From positions 1 to 29,286 of the IMG/VR virus record IMGVR_UViG_3300006793_000177: a stretch of 29,286 bases of DNA; one strand, given 5' to 3'. Made by a program: the position numbers and the translations under genes. The stretch is from a virus. Of the stretch, positions 21,924 through 28,739 are shown one piece after another. The notes below the pieces were generated by a model. That model searched no databases and was not told the origin of the DNA. It was given only the letters and a program-made list of their open reading frames with translations. Within the stretch, counting starts at the first letter, position 1; each line of letters opens with the position of its first letter.

Positions 21924-22853
21924 ATAAAATCCCCTTTCTACTAATTTTCCTGTGGTTGCTTTCTGCTTTGCAGTTTTTGTTAGTAACACTTCGTTCAATC
22001 TAGCGTTTCTAAAGTTTAGTGGTATCTGGTCTATAAGTCTTGTATAACAATCCCAAGGCACTGATAGTTGTATGCCTGTCTGTAAGTTTAGATAATCTTT
22101 TGCTAAAAATCTGTGCTGAACATCTATACTCCAAGACTTTCTTAACATTACATTATAGTCTAATAGTTCTTTTGCTCCTATAGCATCTAGCTCTACTAAT
22201 GTATCAATCTTTCCATTTACATACAAAGGCGACCATGAATGATTATAGAATGTAAGTGCTTCAAAGAAAGCAAGATCTTTACACGCTATTAATTTAGTAT
22301 CTACTGCAGGTCTATTACCATTACTTACTGGCATCTTTTGATTCATGAAGAATAAATCTTTATCATGAAACTCACACAATCTGTCATAGTTAAGTACCAC
22401 AATTGATTTATCAACTAATGGTATGCTTTGATGAGATTTTGTAGCTATACCAAGTATGCCATAATAATTTGCCAAATGACTTTTATCGAATACTAAGTCT
22501 CTACTTAAAAATGAGAGTGAAGATTTGAAGAACTCTGCTGGTGGTATATCGCCTTCATCAATTGGTCTATTGAATATTCTATTACCATACCATACAATCA
22601 TTCTCTTAGCAAGTCCACCTTTATCTTTCCAATGGTCTTTTAAATGAAAAGTCATTCTTGATATATGGTCTTCTCTCCACCACGATTCATAAATCTTAAT
22701 GTTTTCAAAGTTATTTATCATCCAAGACACTTCTTTTTCTATCCAGTCTTCTTTGTGTATAAATAAGTGCAGACGAAATCCTGACTTATTCAGTAGAGAA
22801 GCTAAAGTGAAAAATGTCCAATCTTTCTTATATGTTGTTACTAGTTCTATCAT
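21909..22853 (-). CDS. Hypothetical protein (314 aa), last gene of the - strand arm
   Basis: A 314-residue protein starting MIELVTTYKKDWTFFTLASL. The ATG is chosen at 22853 because it forms an ATGA overlap with the upstream - strand gene; an in-frame ATG at 22877 would add 8 residues. Aromatic-rich segments (YESWWREDHI, FYNHSWSPLYVNGK) and a LVELDAIGAKELLDYNVMLR stretch are visible, but no motif places it in a family. The first ~55 residues (a hydrophobic strand, helix and FRLHLFIHKEDW) could be the first Rossmann-like unit of a transferase. It pairs with the next gene, which has GT-B-like motifs, so a joint role in glycan transfer is a weak inference. It meets the + strand GT29-like gene tail to tail. 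Confidence 0.75.
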   Translation of the reverse strand: MIELVTTYKKDWTFFTLASLLNKSGFRLHLFIHKEDWIEKEVSWMINNFENIKIYESWWREDHISRMTFHLKDHWKDKGGLAKRMIVWYGNRIFNRPIDEGDIPPAEFFKSSLSFLSRDLVFDKSHLANYYGILGIATKSHQSIPLVDKSIVVLNYDRLCEFHDKDLFFMNQKMPVSNGNRPAVDTKLIACKDLAFFEALTFYNHSWSPLYVNGKIDTLVELDAIGAKELLDYNVMLRKSWSIDVQHRFLAKDYLNLQTGIQLSVPWDCYTRLIDQIPLNFRNARLNEVLLTKTAKQKATTGKLVERGFYLGKV

Positions 22854-23749
22854 CCGTTTTTTACCTTCATGTTCCAAAAGTTATTCAGGAACAGCTCTTT
22901 TCGTTGTTCTGCATCTTCATCAAAACTAAAGATTATGCCTGAGTTTTTTGCTGAGAATATCTTCATTAGAGATTCTTTAGCGTTTGTGTTAGCTATTGCA
23001 TGGTAGATACTTTCATAAGTTAAGAGAGACTTTTCTCTATCCTCTTTTGTATGTGATACCATACTTAATTGTTTGTCTAGCATGAGTGCCATCAATCCCA
23101 TTTCGCTATTAGGCATTGTTGCACACTCTTTGCAGTTTGCAAGAAGTTCAAAACCTCCTACCTTTTTATCGAGTACATTTTCTTCCCCGTAGTCTTTTTT
23201 CAGTTTTGCTATCCACACTTTCTGAGTGATTGGGTGTGGTTTAATTACAAATCCGTTATCAACAGCACGTCTTACTCTGCCCCAATGTACACATCTACCT
23301 TTTGTAATTAAGTTAGTACCTGGTAAAAATATTACTTTATCATGGTACTTTTCATTTACACCTAGAGTATATTTATTATGAAAGTTATTTACAATTTTTT
23401 CACACCTTTCATGGTCTATCTCTAAGTAAGGGTCTTTAACAATTGACTCCATTAGCCTATCATTAATTTTAATACTAGAAACTCTTATTAAAATACCGTT
23501 TCCTAAAAAATCTGTATACAACCATTTGTGTACTGTATTGAGAGCATTAGTATTAAACCATATATCGTACTGAAATTTTGCACCTCTATGAGAGTCATCA
23601 ATAATTCTTTCCTTAAAAGCTTCTAGAGTATTTAGATCTTTTATAGGTCTATACGAAGACCCTGACTTCATAAAATGAGTAGGAATATCTCCCAAAGATT
23701 CCTTAATCGTCATGGCCTCCAAAGGTTTGCCTTTTCTTTTAAGTGCCAT
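22850..23749 (-). CDS. GT-B/capsule-transferase-like protein (tentative)
   Basis: A 299-residue protein. The C-terminal half contains KVIFLPGTNL, NGFVIKPHPITQK (a K-P-H-P element), GGFELLANCKECATMPNSEM and GLMALMLDKQLSMVSH. This order (strand, K-x-H-P, then 'x-S-E-x-G-x-x-A-L-x-x-x-K') recalls the nucleotide-binding half of GT-B enzymes such as capsule (KpsC/S-like) and CDP-glycerol transferases. The N-terminal half (FQYDIWFNTNAL, LIRVSSIKINDRL) is not diagnostic. It starts at 23749, overlapping the 54-aa gene by 11 nt. If it is a transferase, it lies downstream of and is probably cotranscribed with the Thr-rich repeat protein, a plausible substrate. The functional call is tentative. Confidence 0.7.
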   Translation of the reverse strand: MALKRKGKPLEAMTIKESLGDIPTHFMKSGSSYRPIKDLNTLEAFKERIIDDSHRGAKFQYDIWFNTNALNTVHKWLYTDFLGNGILIRVSSIKINDRLMESIVKDPYLEIDHERCEKIVNNFHNKYTLGVNEKYHDKVIFLPGTNLITKGRCVHWGRVRRAVDNGFVIKPHPITQKVWIAKLKKDYGEENVLDKKVGGFELLANCKECATMPNSEMGLMALMLDKQLSMVSHTKEDREKSLLTYESIYHAIANTNAKESLMKIFSAKNSGIIFSFDEDAEQRKELFLNNFWNMKVKNG

Positions 23750-23903
23750 TTTTTAGGTCAAATATTTGTTTCTCTAAATTTCTCATTCTCTTTTCTGATT
23801 CTTCAATTGAATCATACAAAGCATGCATCATACTTTCCATCTTATTGTTAACGTATTCTGGTGTTATCTTTGTTTCTTTTTCAAATCCGCCTTCGCTTTT
23901 CAT
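23739..23903 (-). CDS. Small coiled-coil protein (54 aa)
   Basis: Reading leftward from ATG at 23903: MKSEGGFEKETKITPEYVNN, then KMESMMHALYDSIEESEKRM and RNLEKQIFDLKNGT, TAA at 23741-23739. From residue 21 onward the hydrophobic spacing fits a short coiled coil (M, M, L, I, M, L, I, L at 3-4 intervals). It starts 2 nt after the repeat protein's stop and ends 11 nt into the next gene, so it fills the gap between them exactly. No family is recognised. Small coiled-coil proteins beside tail genes can be chaperones or connectors, but this is inference. Confidence 0.65.
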   Translation of the reverse strand: MKSEGGFEKETKITPEYVNNKMESMMHALYDSIEESEKRMRNLEKQIFDLKNGT

Positions 23904-23905
23904 TC

Positions 23906-26900
23906 TTAGTTGCTTTCACTCCATTGTGAGCCATCCCAGAAGGAATATCCGTAGTCGTCTAGACTGGAAACTTCTGTGTCGAATAAAGTTCCCACCTGTG
24001 AGGCTGTTGTTCTTTCATATACAACAGTAGATGTATTAAATACTGTTGTGGTTAAATGATCTGTTGCGATCGTTGTGTCTGTAGTTCTTGTGGTATTGAA
24101 AGTAGTTGTAGTAGTTCTGCCTGTAGCAAATGTTGTTGTTCTACTAGTTTCATATCCTGTAGTTGTATTAAACGCTGTCGTTCTTGAAGTTTCTGTACTT
24201 CTGGAAGACCCTGTTGACCTACTTGAACCTGTGACATTTTGAGTATTAAAAGTGGTTGTAGTACTTTTACTCGTTCCAGTCGTTCTAGTTGTGACCGTAC
24301 CTTGTGTGGTCGCAAACGTAGTTGTTGTTCCTCTATCTGTAAGAGTTGATCTACTTGATCCCGTTCCTCTGTCTGTTAAGAAAGTGGACGTAGTAGTTTT
24401 ACTTGTACCAGTACTTCTACTTGAAGCAGTACTTGTAGTTGTATTAAACACTGTAGAAGTATCTCTACTAGATGCTGTACTTCTTTGTGTACCTGTAGTA
24501 GTGTTTGTATTAAATACTGATACAGTAGTTCTACTTGATGCTGTACCTCTGCTAGTAATAGTAGATTGAGTTGTATTGAATACTGATGTAGTAGTTCTAC
24601 TAGATGCTGTACTTCTAGTTGTAATTGTACCTTGTGTGGTAGCAAATGTAGTAGTAGTATCTCTAGATGTAATAGTGCCTCTACTTGTTAAGCTTAGTCT
24701 TGAAGTATTAAATGTTGTTGTAGTATCTCTACTAGATGCTGTACTTCTTTGAGTGCCTGTAGTCTTAGTTGTATTAAACACTGTAGAAGTATCTCTACTA
24801 GATGCTGTACTTCTTTGTGTACCTGTATTTTTAGAAGTATTATATACTGTTGAAGTGTCTCTACTTGATGCAGTCGATCTACTAGTTAGTGAGGCTCTAG
24901 CTGTATTAAATACTGTAGTAGTATCTCTACTTGAAGCCGTCGATCTTGTAGTAATTGTACCTTGTGAAGTAGCAAAGGTAGTTGTAGTATTTCTACTTGT
25001 ACCTGTAGATCTTGAACTAATTCTACTTGTGATATATGCTGTCTCGTAACTTGTAGACTGTGAAGTATTATCTACATAAGCAGTACTTGTTGTAAACGTA
25101 GTATTTCTAGTAGTAGCTTGAGTAGTGTTCGTACTTCTAGCAGTGTTTGTTGATACTGAAGTGTTATCTTCATATGCTGTACTTGTAATAAACGTAGTAG
25201 TTCTAGTTGTAGACTGACTTGTATTAGTACTTCTAGCAGTATTTGATAATCTTAATGTATTGTACGTAGTTGACTGACTTGTATTAGTGCCTTGTGTAGT
25301 GTTTGTACTTTGTACTGTATTAGTACTTCTAGCAGTATTTGATAATCTTAATGTGTTATAACTTGTTGATTGAGAAGTATTAGTACCTTGTGTGGTATTT
25401 GTACCTTGGGTTGTATTAGTATTTCTACTTGTATTAGATAATCTTACTGTGTTATAGCTTGTTGATTGTGTAGTATTAGTTCCTTGTGTAGTATTAGTAC
25501 TCTGAACTGTATTAGTACTTCTAGCAGTATTAGATATTCTAACTGTGTTATAACTTGTTGATTGAGTTGTGTTAGTATTTCTACTTGTATTAGATAATCT
25601 TACTGTGTTATAACTTGTTGATTGTGTAGTATTTGTGTTCCTACTTGTATTAGATATTCTGACTGTGTTATAACTTGTTGATTGTGTAGTATTAGTACTT
25701 CTACTTGTATTTGTTGCTTGTGATGTACTTCTACTCGTATTTGTTGCTTGTGTAGTATTTCTACTTGTATTTGTTGCTTGAGAAGTATTATTTGTAAATG
25801 AAGTACTGTTTGTAAAACTTGTTGATCTACTTGTATTTGTAGATTGAGTAGTGTTAGTATTTCTACTTGTACCAAAACTTGTATTGTCTATGTAAGCAGT
25901 GATTCTACTTGTATTCGTATTTCTACTTGTACCAAAACTTGTATTGTCTATGTAAGCAGTAATCCTACTTGTATTTGTATTATTTGTAAAGCCTGTACTA
26001 TTAGTAAATGCTGTTATTCTAGCTGTATTATTTGTAAAGCCTGTACTATTAGTAAACGCTGTGTTTCTAGATGTATTAGTACTAAAGGAAGTATTGAAAC
26101 TAGTACTCGTAAAGTAAGAAGTAATTACTTGTTGTATAATACTTGTAGTTCTTGAAGTATTCTCTGTGATTGTTTCATAATATACTTCCCCTTCACTGTC
26201 CTCATTCTCCTCTTCAAATATTGTTATGTAAGTAGTAATTCTTATGCCTGGATATCCTGTAAATCTAGACGTAGGAAAACCTGCACCTGTTGCTCTAGTT
26301 GTTATATTTGTAAATGCTGTTGACCTACTTGTATTCGTATTTCTAGAAGTATTTGTAGCAAATGAGGTACTTCTCGATGTATTCGTATTTCTAGAAGTAT
26401 TAGTACTATTTGTAAATCCTGTTGACCTACTTGTATTTGTTGCTTGTGAAGTATTATACGCAGTTGAGTTTGTAAATCCAGTACTTCGACTTGTATTTGT
26501 TGCCTGTGTTGTAGTATATGAAGTTGAAGTTGCAAACGTTGTATTATCTACATAAGCAGTAATTCTACTTGTATTTGTATTTCTAGCAGTATTAGTAGCA
26601 AAGCTTGTATTATCTATATAAGCTGTTATAAATGTAGTGTTATCTATATATGCTGTTATAAATGATGTGTTATCTACATAAGCAGTATTTGTCGCAAACG
26701 TAGTATTTCTACTTGTAGCAAACGATGTATTGTCTTGGTATGCTGTTGCTGTTATAAATGTAGTATTTCTACTTGTAGCAAACGATGTATTGTCTTGGTA
26801 TGCTGTTGCTGTTATAAATGTAGTATTTCTACTTGTAGCAAACGATGTATTGTCTTGGTATGCTGTTGTAGTACTGAATGTAGTGTTAGTAGCAAATGTA

Positions 26901-28513
26901 GTATTTGTAATAAATGTGGTGTTTCTACTTGTAGCAAACGATGTGTTGTCTTGGTATGCTGTTGCAGTAGTAAATGTAGTATTTGTTCCAAAGGTTGTAT
27001 TTGTAATATAAGTAGTAGTTCTACTTGTAGCAAATGATGTATTATCTTGATATGCTGTTGAAGTAGTAAACGTAGTGTTAGTAGCAAATGTAGTATTTGT
27101 AATAAATGTAGTTGTTCTACTTGTGGCAAAGGATGTATTATCTTGATATGCTGTTGTTGTACTAAATGTAGTAGTAAATGAAGTAGACTGAGAAGTATTT
27201 GTGCTTCTAGCAGTATTTGATAACCTAAGTGTATTATCTATATATGCAGTACTTGTAGTAAAGGTAGTATTGTAGCCTGTAGACTGTGTAGTATTAGTAC
27301 TTCTAGCAGTGTTCGTTGCAAAAGATGTATTTCTACTTGTACTAATTACTGTATCATATGATGTAGTATAAGTAGTTGTAGTATTATATGCTGTAACTGT
27401 GCTTTGAGTTGTATTAAATACTGTTGTTGTACTAAAAGCGGTTGTTGTTGTAAATGCTGTTGTTGTACTTTGACTTGTATTAAAGGTTGTAGTAGTATTA
27501 AACGTTGTTGTTGTTGTATACGCTGTTGTTGTACTATGACTTGTATTAAAAGTTGTTGTCGTATTAAAAGCTGTTGTTGTTGTAAATGCAGTAGTAGTAC
27601 TTTGACTTGTATTAAAAGTCGTGGTAGTATTAAACGCTGTCGTAGTTGTAAAAGCTGTTGTAGTACTTTGTGTTGTATTAAACGTCGTCGTTGTGTTGAA
27701 CGTGGTTGTTGTAGTAAATGCAGTAGTAGTACTTTGTGTAGTATTAAATGTTGTTACAGTACTAAAAGCAGTTGTTGTTGTAAATGCTGTAGTTGTACCT
27801 TGTGAAGTATTAAATGTTGTTACAGTACTAAAAGCTGTTGTAGTTGTAAATGCGGTAGTAGTACTTTGACTTGTATTATATGTTGTTACAGTCGTAAAGT
27901 TAGTAGTTGTATTAAATGCAGTTGTTGTACTCTGACTTGTATTGTATGTTGTCGTTGTTGTAAATGCAGTAGTAGTATTAAATGCAGTTGTTGTAGCTTG
28001 TGTAGTATTAAACGTAGTTGTAGTTGTATACGCTGTTGTGGTATTAAAAGCTGTTGTAGTACTCTGTGTTGTATTGAACGTTGTCGTTGTTGTAAATGCA
28101 GTAGTAGTATTAAATGCAGTTGTTGTACTTTGAGTTGTATTGTACGTTGTTGTAGTAGTGAATGCAGTTGTAGTTGTATAAGCTGTTGTGGTATCAAATG
28201 CTGTTGTTCTACTAGTTTCAGTAACGTTGCCTGTGTTGAATGTTGTTGTTCTACTAGTATCAAAAGTAGTAAGAGTACTTTGAGTTGTGTTAAATGTAGT
28301 AGTTGTAGAGAAAGAAGTATCTTGTAATCCACTAATAGTACTAGTACTAGTAGCAGTATTTCTAGACGTCTCGTGTGTAACCGTAAACGGGCCTTCTAGA
28401 CTTCCGCTATCGTTTACATAGACTTCATTGATTCTTCTAAGCGTACCATTATCATTAATTGCCAGAAAGGAAATTTGACGAAGCGTTCCACTATCATTAA
28501 CATATATTGCCAT
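23906..28513 (-). CDS. Giant Thr/Ser/Asn-rich repeat protein, probable tail-fibre or surface component (1535 aa)
   Basis: The N-terminus (1-42) has three copies of a VNDSGTLRxI-like unit (YVNDSGTLRQI, INDNGTLRRI, YVNDSGSLEG), a pattern seen at the start of phage tail proteins. Almost everything after is Thr/Ser/Asn repeats. A 22-residue class carries FNTTQST and TTAF (about 27370-28250). A mixed region is rich in NTSR and NTTQST. A 20-residue class carries YQDNTSFATSR (about 26580-27180). A second 22-residue class carries RSTASSRDT (about 24070-25020). An acidic, proline/glycine-containing island (FEEENEDSEGEVYYETITEN and FPTSRFTGYPG) breaks the repeats at about 26150-26300. No Cys is seen, and Trp occurs only in the last residues (SFWDGSQWSESN). 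I infer a fibrous beta-structure in the virion. It follows two tail-type genes on the same strand. Confidence 0.85.
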   Translation of the reverse strand: MAIYVNDSGTLRQISFLAINDNGTLRRINEVYVNDSGSLEGPFTVTHETSRNTATSTSTISGLQDTSFSTTTTFNTTQSTLTTFDTSRTTTFNTGNVTETSRTTAFDTTTAYTTTTAFTTTTTYNTTQSTTTAFNTTTAFTTTTTFNTTQSTTTAFNTTTAYTTTTTFNTTQATTTAFNTTTAFTTTTTYNTSQSTTTAFNTTTNFTTVTTYNTSQSTTTAFTTTTAFSTVTTFNTSQGTTTAFTTTTAFSTVTTFNTTQSTTTAFTTTTTFNTTTTFNTTQSTTTAFTTTTAFNTTTTFNTSQSTTTAFTTTTAFNTTTTFNTSHSTTTAYTTTTTFNTTTTFNTSQSTTTAFTTTTAFSTTTVFNTTQSTVTAYNTTTTYTTSYDTVISTSRNTSFATNTARSTNTTQSTGYNTTFTTSTAYIDNTLRLSNTARSTNTSQSTSFTTTFSTTTAYQDNTSFATSRTTTFITNTTFATNTTFTTSTAYQDNTSFATSRTTTYITNTTFGTNTTFTTATAYQDNTSFATSRNTTFITNTTFATNTTFSTTTAYQDNTSFATSRNTTFITATAYQDNTSFATSRNTTFITATAYQDNTSFATSRNTTFATNTAYVDNTSFITAYIDNTTFITAYIDNTSFATNTARNTNTSRITAYVDNTTFATSTSYTTTQATNTSRSTGFTNSTAYNTSQATNTSRSTGFTNSTNTSRNTNTSRSTSFATNTSRNTNTSRSTAFTNITTRATGAGFPTSRFTGYPGIRITTYITIFEEENEDSEGEVYYETITENTSRTTSIIQQVITSYFTSTSFNTSFSTNTSRNTAFTNSTGFTNNTARITAFTNSTGFTNNTNTSRITAYIDNTSFGTSRNTNTSRITAYIDNTSFGTSRNTNTTQSTNTSRSTSFTNSTSFTNNTSQATNTSRNTTQATNTSRSTSQATNTSRSTNTTQSTSYNTVRISNTSRNTNTTQSTSYNTVRLSNTSRNTNTTQSTSYNTVRISNTARSTNTVQSTNTTQGTNTTQSTSYNTVRLSNTSRNTNTTQGTNTTQGTNTSQSTSYNTLRLSNTARSTNTVQSTNTTQGTNTSQSTTYNTLRLSNTARSTNTSQSTTRTTTFITSTAYEDNTSVSTNTARSTNTTQATTRNTTFTTSTAYVDNTSQSTSYETAYITSRISSRSTGTSRNTTTTFATSQGTITTRSTASSRDTTTVFNTARASLTSRSTASSRDTSTVYNTSKNTGTQRSTASSRDTSTVFNTTKTTGTQRSTASSRDTTTTFNTSRLSLTSRGTITSRDTTTTFATTQGTITTRSTASSRTTTSVFNTTQSTITSRGTASSRTTVSVFNTNTTTGTQRSTASSRDTSTVFNTTTSTASSRSTGTSKTTTSTFLTDRGTGSSRSTLTDRGTTTTFATTQGTVTTRTTGTSKSTTTTFNTQNVTGSSRSTGSSRSTETSRTTAFNTTTGYETSRTTTFATGRTTTTTFNTTRTTDTTIATDHLTTTVFNTSTVVYERTTASQVGTLFDTEVSSLDDYGYSFWDGSQWSESN
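24070..25020 (-). repeat. 66-bp (22-aa) repeat array, C-terminal block
   Basis: Units of the type RSTASSRDTTTVFNTARASL recur with a 66-bp period. As a direct check, the 62 bases at 24436-24497 recur identically at 24766-24827, an offset of 330 = 5 x 66. The reading frame is preserved throughout. Confidence 0.85.
25861..25960 (-). repeat. 60-bp tandem pair encoding a 20-aa unit
   Basis: Bases 25861-25900 recur identically at 25921-25960, spaced exactly 60 bp. The unit encodes the AYIDNTSFGTSRNTNTSRIT-type repeat on the - strand. Confidence 0.85.
26701..26868 (-). repeat. Exact 60-bp tandem repeat (2.8 copies)
   Basis: Bases 26701-26760 and 26761-26820 are identical, and 26821-26868 repeats the first 48 bases again. 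A diverged copy follows near 26921-26979. The unit encodes 20 residues including AYQDNTSFATSRNT on the - strand, so copy changes would keep the frame. Confidence 0.92.
27370..28250 (-). repeat. 66-bp (22-aa) repeat array, N-terminal block
   Basis: On the + strand, GTACTTTGACTTGTATTAAA-type landmarks occur at 27465, 27531 and 27597, spaced exactly 66 bp. The block encodes units such as TTAFNTTTAFTTTTT plus FNTTQST. The copies are diverged at third positions, unlike the exact 60-bp repeats near 26.7 kb. Confidence 0.8.
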
Positions 28514-28516
28514 GTC

Positions 28517-28738
28517 TTAACTCGAATATACGAACCATATATGACCATCCACAGTACCAGCAGTATTTGTAGGAGCGGTAGTCGTTATAGTTCTTGGCAA
28601 TCTTGCCGAAGCCATAGTACCACTAGTAATTTTTCCTGTGGCTACTGCACCCTCAAAGTTTCTACTTGCATCGATGGCATCAGCACCATCAATCTTTAAT
28701 CCTGAATCTTCGATATTAAAATCTAATTTTTGTCCCAT
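28517..28738 (-). CDS. Small tail/structural-type protein (73 aa)
   Basis: MGQKLDFNIEDSGLKIDGAD leads to a linker and a C-terminal segment TITTTAPTNTAGTVDGHIWF. The 'TTxAPTxxxGxxGxIWF' ending is a pattern I associate with small modules in marine phage tail fibres and baseplate-like proteins. AGAGG six nucleotides before the ATG (- strand) is a clear RBS. A TATAAATA octamer lies further upstream at 28765-28772. The stop lies 3 nt before the start of the giant repeat protein, so the two are surely cotranscribed and perhaps assemble together. No enzyme motif is seen. Confidence 0.7.
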   Translation of the reverse strand: MGQKLDFNIEDSGLKIDGADAIDASRNFEGAVATGKITSGTMASARLPRTITTTAPTNTAGTVDGHIWFVYSS

Positions 28739-28739
28739 T

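Noticed and set aside
26735-27037. + strand ORF rich in Cys (C-C-C-C runs), looking like a metallothionein; similar Cys- or Val-rich ORFs at 27404-27805, 27866-28327 and 24252-24569
   Set aside because: They are antisense shadows of the Thr-rich repeat gene. Thr codons (ACA/ACT) read on the opposite strand give TGT/AGT-type codons, so Cys/Val/Ser runs arise from composition. They have no RBS or start consistent with neighbours.
24000-28360. CRISPR-like array, from the regular 60-66 bp repeats
   Set aside because: The period is an exact multiple of three, the frame stays open throughout, and the repeats are contiguous without unique spacers. No Cas genes are present.
23906-28513. Ice-binding (T-x-T beta-solenoid) protein, from the many Thr-x-Thr patterns
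   Set aside because: The repeat lengths (20 and 22) and the regularly placed Arg and aromatic residues do not match the known 12- or 15-residue T-x-T solenoids. There is no Cys ladder. Kept only as a remote possibility.
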